The notes below the pieces were generated by a model that was not told the DNA's origin, searched no databases, and saw only the letters and a list, made by a program, of their open reading frames with translations. Below, piece by piece: positions 14,566 through 22,492 of a stretch of DNA of 46,982 bases. The stretch's first letter is position 1, and each line of letters starts with the position of its first letter. The translations under genes and the position numbers were made by a program. The DNA is from Lachnospiraceae bacterium UBA3641 (lineage in GTDB: Bacteria; Bacillota; Clostridia; Lachnospirales; Lachnospiraceae), in contig DFKQ01000033.1 in the NCBI GenBank assembly GCA_002373875.1, forward strand, positions 1 through 46,982. Direction: 5' to 3'.

Positions 14566-15570
14566 ATGATAAGAAAAAGCGTCACCATGGGTGATGTCGC
14601 AAAGGAACTGGGGGTCAGTACCGTATCCGTATCCAAGGCACTTACGGGTAAGGATGGCGTTTCAGACGCAGTCCGTGAAATGATAATCAAAAAAGCCGAA
14701 GAAATGGGGTATCATTATACAGGCAGCAAAAAGGAGAATGCGGAAGAGAAGCATAACATAGGTATCTTTGTAAGCGAGCGTTTTATAAACAAGGACACAT
14801 ATTACAGCAGGCTGTATGAAAAGACCATGATGATGCTGTCGGAGCAGAAGCAGATGGGTATGCTTGAGATAATCAGGCGGGAGACCGAAAAAGAAGGGCA
14901 GTTACCTGCACTTCTGAATTCCGGGCAGGTGGAAGGAGCGATAGTGCTCGGTCAGATGTCAAGGCAGTACCTTAAGCTGTTGAAGGAGAGCGGTGTCCCG
15001 CTTCTGTTCATGGATTTTTATGATGAGGATATCTTTGAGGATTCGGTTATCAGCGACAGCGTCTTCGGCTCGGATATCCTGACCAATTATCTCATAAAAA
15101 AAGGCCATACGAGAATAGCCTTTGTCGGCAGCATAAAAAGCACCAGCAGCATAATGGACAGGTATATCGGTTATTACCGTGCGATGCTTGGGGCCGGGCT
15201 TGAAACAAAGGATGAATGGCGGATAGAGGACAGGGATGAAGAAGGTGAGAAGATCAGGTTTGACCTGCCAAAGGACATGCCCACGGCCTTTGTATGCAAT
15301 TCTGATGCCACGGCCTTCGATCTTGTGAAGAGACTTCAGAAGGACGGGTACAGGGTTCCGGAGGATGTTTCCGTGGTTGCCTTTGATAACTTTATCTATG
15401 CCGAGATGAGTTCGCCTAAGATCACAACCTATGGGGTTGACACCGATTCACTGGCTAAAACAGCCATAAGGATAATACTTGAGAAGCTGTCGGACCCCGC
15501 TTATTCGGTGGGACGCGTACTTGTGTCGGGAACTCTTATTGAGAGGAAGTCAGTGATGGCCCCTGTTTAA
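14566..15570 (+). CDS. LacI-family transcriptional regulator
   Basis: The 334-residue protein has an N-terminal helix-turn-helix (TMGDVAKELGVSTVSVSKALTG, residues about 6-27) and hinge helix, then a periplasmic-binding-protein-like effector domain (DFYDEDIFEDSVISD, AFVGSIKS, PTAFVCNSDATAFDLV). It probably represses one or both sugar operons and is released by a mannose- or galactose-derived ligand. AAGGAG, the start of a third copy of the 175-bp repeat, precedes the ATG. It lies between GH26 and GH36. A candidate operator with a central CCGG is at 19080-19087. Confidence 0.88.
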   Translation: MIRKSVTMGDVAKELGVSTVSVSKALTGKDGVSDAVREMIIKKAEEMGYHYTGSKKENAEEKHNIGIFVSERFINKDTYYSRLYEKTMMMLSEQKQMGMLEIIRRETEKEGQLPALLNSGQVEGAIVLGQMSRQYLKLLKESGVPLLFMDFYDEDIFEDSVISDSVFGSDILTNYLIKKGHTRIAFVGSIKSTSSIMDRYIGYYRAMLGAGLETKDEWRIEDRDEEGEKIRFDLPKDMPTAFVCNSDATAFDLVKRLQKDGYRVPEDVSVVAFDNFIYAEMSSPKITTYGVDTDSLAKTAIRIILEKLSDPAYSVGRVLVSGTLIERKSVMAPV

Positions 15571-15576
15571 AAAAAA

Positions 15577-15603
15577 TGAAACGGAGAACCGTCCCCTGTT
15601 TCA
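15577..15603 (-). repeat. GGGGAC palindrome between lacI and the alpha-galactosidase gene
   Basis: Arms TGAAAC and GTTTCA enclose the reverse-oriented core GAACCGTCCCC. It starts 6 bp after the lacI stop and ends 1 bp before the AAAGGAG of the next gene. Confidence 0.8.
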
Positions 15604-15617
15604 CAAAGGAGAACAAA

Positions 15618-17960
15618 ATGGGAATAAAGTACATGGAAAAGGAGAGGCTATTTAAACTCGATACACCGCATTCTTCATATGTATGCGGTATTGTTACGGG
15701 TGCCGAGGGTCAAGACGAGAATTTTCTGCTTCATACATATTACGGAAGCAGGATAAGCGATGATGACGTGCGCTATCTTATGAGGATATATGAGAATCCC
15801 TTTACGCCGGCAACAAACAACAGGGACAGGGGGAGTTTTCTTGACTCCGCAATGTTTGAGTATCCGACCGAGGGTATCGGTGACGGACGAAACGGTTGTC
15901 TGAGGGTTGAGACAGAGGGAGGCCATCAGGGCTGTCAGTTAAGTTATGTAAACCATAATATATATAAAGGCAAGAAAGCATTACCGGGACTTCCCGCAAC
16001 CTACGGAAGTGAGGAGGATTGCGAAAGTCTTGAGATCACGCTGAAGGATACATTGACCGGATTGGTCGCTGTCCTCTCTTATACAGTATTTGCGGGACTT
16101 GATGCGATCATAAGGAGCGTGAAGCTAAGAAACAACGGGGTCGCTCCCCTTTACTTAAGGTCGGCCCTGTCGGCCTGTCTTGACCTTGATAATGATGATT
16201 ATGATATGATAACCCTTCACGGTTCCTGGGCCAGGGAGAGACATATCGACAGGACACCTGTGGGCTTCGGGAAGCATGAGGTAAGCTCCGTGCGTGGCGA
16301 GAGCTCCCATCAGATGCATCCCTTTCTGGCTGTGGCAGGCAAACACAGTACACAGACACAGGGCAGCGTATACGGTGTAAGCTTTGTATATTCCGGCAAT
16401 TTCACGGCATCTATTGAACGCTCGCAGTATGACGGGCTCCGTTGCCTTATGGGCATCAATCCCAAGGGCTTTTCATGGAAGCTGAATGCAGGGGATGAGT
16501 TTTATGCGCCGGAAGCAGTGCTTGTATATTCGGATAAGGGTATTGAGCATATGAGCCATACCTTCCACGATCTCTTCAGGGAGCATCTTATATGCGGAGC
16601 CTGCAGGAACAATAAATATAAGGAGGCGCCGAGACCCATCCTTATCAATAACTGGGAGGCTACCTATTTTGACTTTGATACCGACAAGCTTATTGCCATA
16701 GCTAAGGAAGCGGCAAGGAGCGGAATCGAGATGCTGGTCATGGACGACGGATGGTTTGGAAACAGGAGCTCCGATAACATGGCTCTGGGTGACTGGTTTG
16801 TCAATGAGGATAAGATCAAGGGAGGGCTTAAGTACCTTGTGGATGAAGTCAACAAAACAGGGCTTAAGTTCGGTATCTGGATCGAGCCTGAGATGATATC
16901 GCCCGATTCAGACCTGTATCGCGAACATCCGGACTGGGCTATCGCGATACCGGGACGGACGGCAACACTTATGAGGAACCAGTACGTGCTTGACCTGTCG
17001 CGTAAGGAAGTGGTGGATGAGATATATTCGCGGATCAAGGAGGTACTGTCAAGCGCCAATATTGAGTACGTTAAATGGGATATGAACCGCGGACTCAGTG
17101 ATATGGGAAGTTATGCCCTTGACAGTGACAGGCAGGGGGAGCTCTTCCACAGATATATGCTGGGTGTATATGATATGCAGCAGAGGCTCCTTGATGATTT
17201 TCCCGATCTCCTGCTTGAGAACTGCTCGGGAGGAGGCGCCAGGTTCGATCCCGGGATGCTCTACTACAGCCCGCAGATCTGGTGCTCGGATGATACTGAT
17301 GCCATTGAGAGGCTTAGCATACAGGAGGGTACCGCCATGGTGTATCCGCTCTCAAGCATGGGCGCCCATGTGAGTGACTGTCCCAATCATACGGTGGGCA
17401 GGGTCACTCCCTTTGAGACACGTGGCTATGTTGCGCTGGCGGGCACCTTCGGCTATGAATTGGATATTACCAGGATACCCGAGGAGGACAGGGAGATGAT
17501 CCCCGGGCAGACAAGGATGTATCACAGATATAACGACCTTATAAGGACGGGTGATTATTACAGGCTGACTTCCTACAGTGAGAATCACCTGAATGACTGC
17601 TGGATGGTGGTATCTAAGGAAAAGTCACGTGCTCTCATTACTTATATCAAGGTTCTGTCCCGTCCGAACTTAAGGAGTGTTCTTATTAAGCCCCGTGGCC
17701 TTGATCCTGATGCAAGATATCGTATAAGCAGTGACAAGAGGGTTCTTGGTATTGAATATCATTCGATCAGGCCGTGGACCTTTGACGACCTGAGTGATGG
17801 AGCGGTAGAGGAGTCACCTGCCGGGGAAGCAATGCGGATATCGCAGAACTTTGTTCTTAAGGGCGATACGATAATGCGGGCGGGCCTTCTGATAAATGAA
17901 GGATCTCCCGATCTGGAGGGGGATTTCAGGGGCGTGCTGATAGAGCTTTCAAAAGTGTGA
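15618..17960 (+). CDS. GH36 alpha-galactosidase
   Basis: The 780-residue cytoplasmic enzyme releases alpha-1,6-galactose from galactomanno-oligosaccharides or raffinose-type sugars. A large N-terminal beta-domain precedes the barrel. NNWEATYFDFD and MLVMDDGWFG mark the barrel; the nucleophile is D488 in YVKWDMNR and the acid/base Asp lies in WCSDDTDA (D558/D559). ENCSGGGARFDPG is also typical. I start at the ATG at 15618 behind AAAGGAG; the frame runs further upstream only through the palindromic repeat. It is preceded by lacI and followed by an AraC regulator. Confidence 0.92.
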   Translation: MGIKYMEKERLFKLDTPHSSYVCGIVTGAEGQDENFLLHTYYGSRISDDDVRYLMRIYENPFTPATNNRDRGSFLDSAMFEYPTEGIGDGRNGCLRVETEGGHQGCQLSYVNHNIYKGKKALPGLPATYGSEEDCESLEITLKDTLTGLVAVLSYTVFAGLDAIIRSVKLRNNGVAPLYLRSALSACLDLDNDDYDMITLHGSWARERHIDRTPVGFGKHEVSSVRGESSHQMHPFLAVAGKHSTQTQGSVYGVSFVYSGNFTASIERSQYDGLRCLMGINPKGFSWKLNAGDEFYAPEAVLVYSDKGIEHMSHTFHDLFREHLICGACRNNKYKEAPRPILINNWEATYFDFDTDKLIAIAKEAARSGIEMLVMDDGWFGNRSSDNMALGDWFVNEDKIKGGLKYLVDEVNKTGLKFGIWIEPEMISPDSDLYREHPDWAIAIPGRTATLMRNQYVLDLSRKEVVDEIYSRIKEVLSSANIEYVKWDMNRGLSDMGSYALDSDRQGELFHRYMLGVYDMQQRLLDDFPDLLLENCSGGGARFDPGMLYYSPQIWCSDDTDAIERLSIQEGTAMVYPLSSMGAHVSDCPNHTVGRVTPFETRGYVALAGTFGYELDITRIPEEDREMIPGQTRMYHRYNDLIRTGDYYRLTSYSENHLNDCWMVVSKEKSRALITYIKVLSRPNLRSVLIKPRGLDPDARYRISSDKRVLGIEYHSIRPWTFDDLSDGAVEESPAGEAMRISQNFVLKGDTIMRAGLLINEGSPDLEGDFRGVLIELSKV

Positions 17961-18040
17961 ACCTGAATCGGACAGTACTTTTTAGCCTGTTCTGAATAGT
18001 TTTGCCCCTTGAATCATATGGTATAAGAGGGTTAGAGATC

Positions 18041-18973
18041 ATGACCGCGAAAAATAATGTAACAGTTGAATTCAGGTTTTACGAGATACCAAAGGGTGAG
18101 TCAGCCCTTGCCCTTATAGGTGACAAGTGGAAGCGGGTTTACGGGATGGATGTCGATAACCTTCACTTCCACAATCTCTTTGAAATAGGATACTGCTACG
18201 AGGGCCACGGGATCCTGGGCCTTGATGATGAACGGCTCATCTATGATTCGGGCACCTTCACGGCCATACCGGCCGACTACCCCCATACAACCGTATCCGA
18301 GAAGACTGATTACTGGGAATTTCTCTTTGTTGATATAGGCAGGATCATGGAAGAGATATTCCCGGATGAGCCGGTCAGACAGAGGGACAGCGCCAATCTT
18401 GTGAACAGCAGGGCGGCGATATACGGAAGCAGCGAGTATCCGGAAGTCTCCATGCTTGTACGGAAGATATTCGATGAATACAGAAATAAGGAAGCCGGAT
18501 ACAGGGAGATGGTCAGGAATCTTTTGCGTGTCCTTATGCTTGAACTTGTCAGGATAAATGGTTCAGGGGGTAGGATTCACAGGAATGAGTGGGGAAACAG
18601 GCGTTTTGAGCAGATAATCCCCGCTCTTCGTTTTGTTGACATCAATTATGCCGGCGAGCTTAAGGCAGCCGATCTGGCAAGGGAATGCAATATTTCCGAG
18701 GTTCATCTAAGACGCCTTTTTTGCGATTGCGTCAACCTGCCGCCCATGGATTATGTAAACCTTGTAAGAATACAGAAGGCCTGCGATCTTATGCAGAAGA
18801 GCAATTACTCAATGGATCGTGTGGCAGAGGAGTGCGGTTTTACATCCACATCTACATTTAACAGAAATTTTGTTAAATTCATGAACAATACCCCGTATCA
18901 ATGGAAGCTTGGTAAGAAAGGGTCTAAGGACAGGCTCAAGGATTATAATATACTGGCCATCCAGGGCTGGTAG
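18041..18973 (+). CDS. AraC-family transcriptional regulator
   Basis: The 310-residue protein has an N-terminal cupin-type sensor (HFHNLFEIGYCYEGHG, IPADYPHTTV; residues about 10-130) that would bind a sugar, and a C-terminal pair of helix-turn-helix motifs (LKAADLARECNISEVHLRRLF and SMDRVAEECGFTSTSTFNRNF). I start at the ATG at 18041, with AGAGGG about 9 bp upstream; a TTG at 18002 in the same frame is less likely. Its position just before the second importer operon suggests it activates that operon. Confidence 0.85.
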   Translation: MTAKNNVTVEFRFYEIPKGESALALIGDKWKRVYGMDVDNLHFHNLFEIGYCYEGHGILGLDDERLIYDSGTFTAIPADYPHTTVSEKTDYWEFLFVDIGRIMEEIFPDEPVRQRDSANLVNSRAAIYGSSEYPEVSMLVRKIFDEYRNKEAGYREMVRNLLRVLMLELVRINGSGGRIHRNEWGNRRFEQIIPALRFVDINYAGELKAADLARECNISEVHLRRLFCDCVNLPPMDYVNLVRIQKACDLMQKSNYSMDRVAEECGFTSTSTFNRNFVKFMNNTPYQWKLGKKGSKDRLKDYNILAIQGW

Positions 18974-19064
18974 TGGACTAAATGAACCATCTTTGTGGCA
19001 TACCATGTTCGAATATGCATTTTTTTTAGTCGCATCTTGCCTTTATTTTAATCCCAAATTTGTG

Positions 19065-19087
19065 TAAAATGATTAGCGTAACCGGTT
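19065..19087 (+). promoter_or_regulatory. Promoter -10 and LacI-type operator of the second importer operon
   Basis: TAAAAT at 19065-19070 can act as a -10, with a weak TTTATT 17 bp upstream. The 8-bp palindrome AACCGGTT (19080-19087) lies just after the likely start point, where a LacI-family repressor would block transcription. Central CG palindromes of this kind are usual for LacI-family sites. The same 8-mer occurs at 13153 and 5671 inside coding sequence. Confidence 0.45.
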
Positions 19088-19156
19088 GTTCTGAATGTTG
19101 CGATTGTGATTTTTTTACATTTGCAGCTACAAATTTGATTTATTGGAGGGAAAATT

Positions 19157-20575
19157 ATGAAAAGAAAGATGCTATCATTGATTCTTGCTGTTTCAGTAAG
19201 TGCTCTTGCATTAAGCGCATGTGGCGGCACCGGAGCGGCTGAAAGCGCAGCACCTGCAGCAGATGCAGGTACAGAGGCAGCTCCTGCCGAGGAAGCTCCT
19301 GCCGAGGAGGCTCCCGCAGAAGAAGCTGCTGAAGCTCCCGCAGCCGACGTCGCAGCAGAAGGCGAACATGAATTATCGGTTTATGCATGGGATGCCAACT
19401 TCAATATCCCCGCTCTTAAGGCTGCAGAGAAGGCTTATCAGAAGGTTGACCCCGACTTTACACTTAACATAATTGAGCAGTCAGGTTCATCGGATGTTGA
19501 GCAGGCAGTTACGCTTGCTGCTTCATCAGGCGATTATTCCGCACTTCCCGATATAGTTCTCTTCCAGGATCACTGGATCCAGAAGTTCCATGCTGACTAT
19601 CCGGATGCATGGCAGCCCCTTGAAGGTGACTTTAAGTGGGATGACTTCGGAGCCGAGAAGTTATCATATTCAACCATAGACGGTAAGCATTACGGAGCAC
19701 CCGTTGATAACGGTACCGCGATCTTCGCATATCGTACAGATATCCTTGAGCAGGCAGGCTATACACTTGATGATGTAACCGGGATCTCATGGGATGAGTG
19801 GCTTGAGATCGCAAGGAACATTAAGGATAAGACCGGTATGGCCCTTCTGTCAATGGACCATTCGGGTGATGACCTTCCTTATATGATGCTTCAGGCTGAA
19901 GGCCAGTCCCAGTGGAAGGATAATACAACTCCCAATATCAAGGGTAACGAGACCTTCAAGAAGGTATTTGAAGTAATTGTACAGGGTGCCAAGGACGGTA
20001 CGATCATTCTTGCAAATGACTGGAGCGAATATACCGACCAGACCATCATGGGCGACCAGGTGGCAGGCGTTATGAACGGTAACTGGATCATCCCCACCAT
20101 CGAGCAGGTTGAGGCCAACTCAGGTAAGTGGGCACTTACAACCATCCCTACACTTGACGGCGGTAAGGAAGGTTACGCAGCAAACGGCGGTTCTTCACTC
20201 TATGTAACGGCTAATTGCCAGAAGCCCGACCTTGCATGTGCATTCCTTGCCTACACCTTTGGCGGCGGCGAGGGCGCAATGGATACCTATGATGCAGCGC
20301 TTAAGGACGGCGGTGTTATCACCACATGCATCAGCGCAGGCAAGTCAAGCGTTTATCAGGAAGGCGTTGACTTCTTCGACGGCCAGGCAATATATGCCGA
20401 CATAGTTGAGATGGGTTCACATGTACCGGTTATCCAGCAGAGTGATTACCATTACAACTTAAGGACTCTTGTAGGCAACGCTATCACCAATGTTGTTAAC
20501 GGAGCTGATGTTGATTCTGAGATAGACGGTATCCAGGAGCAGATCGAATTCGAGATCGCAGGAAGCCAGAACTAG
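19157..20575 (+). CDS. Sugar ABC transporter substrate-binding lipoprotein (second system)
   Basis: The 472-residue family 1 solute-binding protein has a lipobox LSAC with the lipidated Cys at residue 22, then an AEEAP-rich flexible linker (about 26-65), then the binding fold. GGAGGG precedes the ATG. It is only loosely like the binding protein at 2779-4233, so the two importers probably carry different sugars. Its operon encodes beta-galactosidase and galactokinase, which points to beta-galactosides or galactose-bearing oligosaccharides. The ligand is inferred. Confidence 0.87.
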   Translation: MKRKMLSLILAVSVSALALSACGGTGAAESAAPAADAGTEAAPAEEAPAEEAPAEEAAEAPAADVAAEGEHELSVYAWDANFNIPALKAAEKAYQKVDPDFTLNIIEQSGSSDVEQAVTLAASSGDYSALPDIVLFQDHWIQKFHADYPDAWQPLEGDFKWDDFGAEKLSYSTIDGKHYGAPVDNGTAIFAYRTDILEQAGYTLDDVTGISWDEWLEIARNIKDKTGMALLSMDHSGDDLPYMMLQAEGQSQWKDNTTPNIKGNETFKKVFEVIVQGAKDGTIILANDWSEYTDQTIMGDQVAGVMNGNWIIPTIEQVEANSGKWALTTIPTLDGGKEGYAANGGSSLYVTANCQKPDLACAFLAYTFGGGEGAMDTYDAALKDGGVITTCISAGKSSVYQEGVDFFDGQAIYADIVEMGSHVPVIQQSDYHYNLRTLVGNAITNVVNGADVDSEIDGIQEQIEFEIAGSQN

Positions 20576-20623
20576 GAAGTTAAGATCGCGGGAAGGTATT
20601 TATATAAGGTTACAATAATGCAG

Positions 20624-20650
20624 ACGGGGATCAGGCAACGTGATCCCCGT
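20624..20650 (+). promoter_or_regulatory. Intercistronic hairpin after the second binding-protein gene
   Basis: Perfect 10-bp arms ACGGGGATCA (20624-20633) and TGATCCCCGT (20641-20650) have a 7-nt loop, with only a short TTTG after them. Its position matches that of the hairpin at 4290-4319 in the other importer, so it probably stabilises or attenuates in the same way. Confidence 0.6.
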
Positions 20651-20697
20651 TTGTCAAAGAAATATATGAAACCAATGTCCGGAAAGGGGGTTTTTAC

Positions 20698-21597
20698 GTG
20701 GAAAAGAAAAGGTCATTAACAATAGGCCAAAAGCAGAAGATCGCCGGTTGGCTCTTCCTTATCATCGCAACCGTGATGATCTTTGTCTTCAGCTTCTGGC
20801 CCATGGTTTCCGCACTTACAACGTCATTTAAAACAGGGTCTGCAGCCAATATGAAATGGTGCTCGCCCCTGACCTTCAACTATACCAGAATGGTAAAGGA
20901 CAAGATATTCAAAACATCTCTGTCAAACACGTTCCTTTACCTTATCATCCAGGTACCGATAATGCTTATCGTGGCGATATTTTTAGCCCAGCTCCTCAAC
21001 AACAGGGACCTTAAGTTCAAGGGCTTGTTCAGGACCTGCGTTTTCCTGCCCTGTTCAATATCTCTTGTATCCTATTCACTGATATTCAAATCCCTCTTTG
21101 CTACCCAGGGACTTATCAACTCACTGCTTATGAAGGCGCACCTTATCAGTGAAAATATCAACTGGCTGGGTACCACCGGTACGGCAAGGTTTGTCATCAT
21201 TCTGGGTCTTCTGTGGAGGTGGACAGGCTATAACATGGTCTTCTATCTTGCCGGCCTTCAGAACATTGAATATTCGGTCTATGAGGCGGCCAAGATTGAC
21301 GGTGCGAACGGTTGGAAGACCTTCTGGTATGTAACCGTTCCCCTTCTTCGCCCGGTCATAATCATGACCTTCATAATGTCGATAAACGGTACACTCCAGC
21401 TCTTCGATGAGTCGGTCAACTTAACAAACGGCGGGCCCGCAGGCACCACCATCACCATGTCCCATCACATTTACAACAATGCCTTCGGAACAGGTGTGGC
21501 AAACTTCGGATACGCTTCGGCCATGTCCTTTGTGGTATTTGTTATGGTTGCAATACTTGCACTCATCAACCTGAAAGTAGGTGATACACGTGACTGA
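20698..21597 (+). CDS. Sugar ABC transporter permease (MalF/UgpA type), second system
   Basis: The 299-residue membrane protein has about six helices. The EAA motif is YEAAKIDGANGWKTFWYVTVP. The GTG at 20698 is the start, with AAAGGGGG 7 bp upstream. Its end overlaps the next permease gene by 8 bp, so the two are translationally coupled. Confidence 0.87.
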   Translation: MEKKRSLTIGQKQKIAGWLFLIIATVMIFVFSFWPMVSALTTSFKTGSAANMKWCSPLTFNYTRMVKDKIFKTSLSNTFLYLIIQVPIMLIVAIFLAQLLNNRDLKFKGLFRTCVFLPCSISLVSYSLIFKSLFATQGLINSLLMKAHLISENINWLGTTGTARFVIILGLLWRWTGYNMVFYLAGLQNIEYSVYEAAKIDGANGWKTFWYVTVPLLRPVIIMTFIMSINGTLQLFDESVNLTNGGPAGTTITMSHHIYNNAFGTGVANFGYASAMSFVVFVMVAILALINLKVGDTRD

Positions 21598-22429
21598 AAA
21601 AAATGCTAACATCAAGGGAAATATGATACAGCGAAGGCTCATACCTTCATATATTGTTCTTGTTATCGTATCCATCTTTTCGGTATTTCCGATATACTGG
21701 ATGCTCACGGCAGCCACCAACAATACTGCCGATGTTGCAAGGGGCAAGATGTTCTTCGGAGCCGAGGCTATGATCAACTTCAATAAGCTCCTTAAGGGAA
21801 CAAACCTGTGGCAGTCCATGGGGAATTCGTTCAAGTATGCCCTGGCTCAGACGGTTCTGTGCCTCCTTGTATGCTCGCTTGCCGGATACGGCTTTGAACT
21901 CTATCACGACAAGGGTAAGGATCTGCTTTTTGGCATCCTTCTTCTGGGTATGATGATCCCCGGAGTGGCAACCATGATCCCTCTGTTCAGGATGATGAGC
22001 AGTATGAAGATGTTAAATACCGTATGGGGCTTTGTGCTCCCTGCCGTATCAACACCCTTCATGATCATGATGTTCAGGCAGAACTCAAGGAACTTCCCCG
22101 TTGATATAATGGAAGCCGCCCGCATTGACGGCCTGTCGGAGCTTGGTATCTTCTTTCGGATGTTCATGCCCGTCATGAAGGCAACCTACGCCGCAGCAGC
22201 GGTCATCACCTTTATGAACGCATGGAATTCCTACCTGTGGCCACGTGTGGTAATGACCGACAACAAGGCACAGACGATGCCTATTCTTATAGCTAACATG
22301 GCCAACGGATATTCGGTGGATTACGGCATGCTGATGATGGGAGTCCTGTTCTCGACATTCCCCACTCTGATCATATTCTTTGTACTTCAGAAGCAGTTTG
22401 CCGAAGGTATCACCGGTTCTGTTAAGTAG
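21590..22429 (+). CDS. Sugar ABC transporter permease (MalG type), second system
   Basis: The protein of about 279 residues carries the EAA motif MEAARIDGLSELGIFFRMFMP and about six helices. I start at the GTG at 21590, with AGGTG 6 bp upstream, overlapping the end of the previous gene; a GTG at 21581 or an ATG at 21623 are alternatives. It pairs with the upstream permease. A TGTCATTC-family repeat separates it from the beta-galactosidase gene. Confidence 0.86.
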   Translation: MTEKNANIKGNMIQRRLIPSYIVLVIVSIFSVFPIYWMLTAATNNTADVARGKMFFGAEAMINFNKLLKGTNLWQSMGNSFKYALAQTVLCLLVCSLAGYGFELYHDKGKDLLFGILLLGMMIPGVATMIPLFRMMSSMKMLNTVWGFVLPAVSTPFMIMMFRQNSRNFPVDIMEAARIDGLSELGIFFRMFMPVMKATYAAAAVITFMNAWNSYLWPRVVMTDNKAQTMPILIANMANGYSVDYGMLMMGVLFSTFPTLIIFFVLQKQFAEGITGSVK

Positions 22430-22442
22430 CAGTAAGCTCAAC

Positions 22443-22476
22443 TGTCATTATGAGGAGCGAAGCGACGAAGAATCTT
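22443..22476 (+). repeat. TGTCATTC-family interspersed repeat, copy 2
   Basis: The copy begins TGTCATTATGAGGAGCGAAG and ends GAAGAATCTT. It is slightly longer than the other copies because of small internal insertions. It ends 16 nt before the start codon of the beta-galactosidase gene. Confidence 0.75.
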
Positions 22477-22492
22477 AGAAAAGAGGATGATA

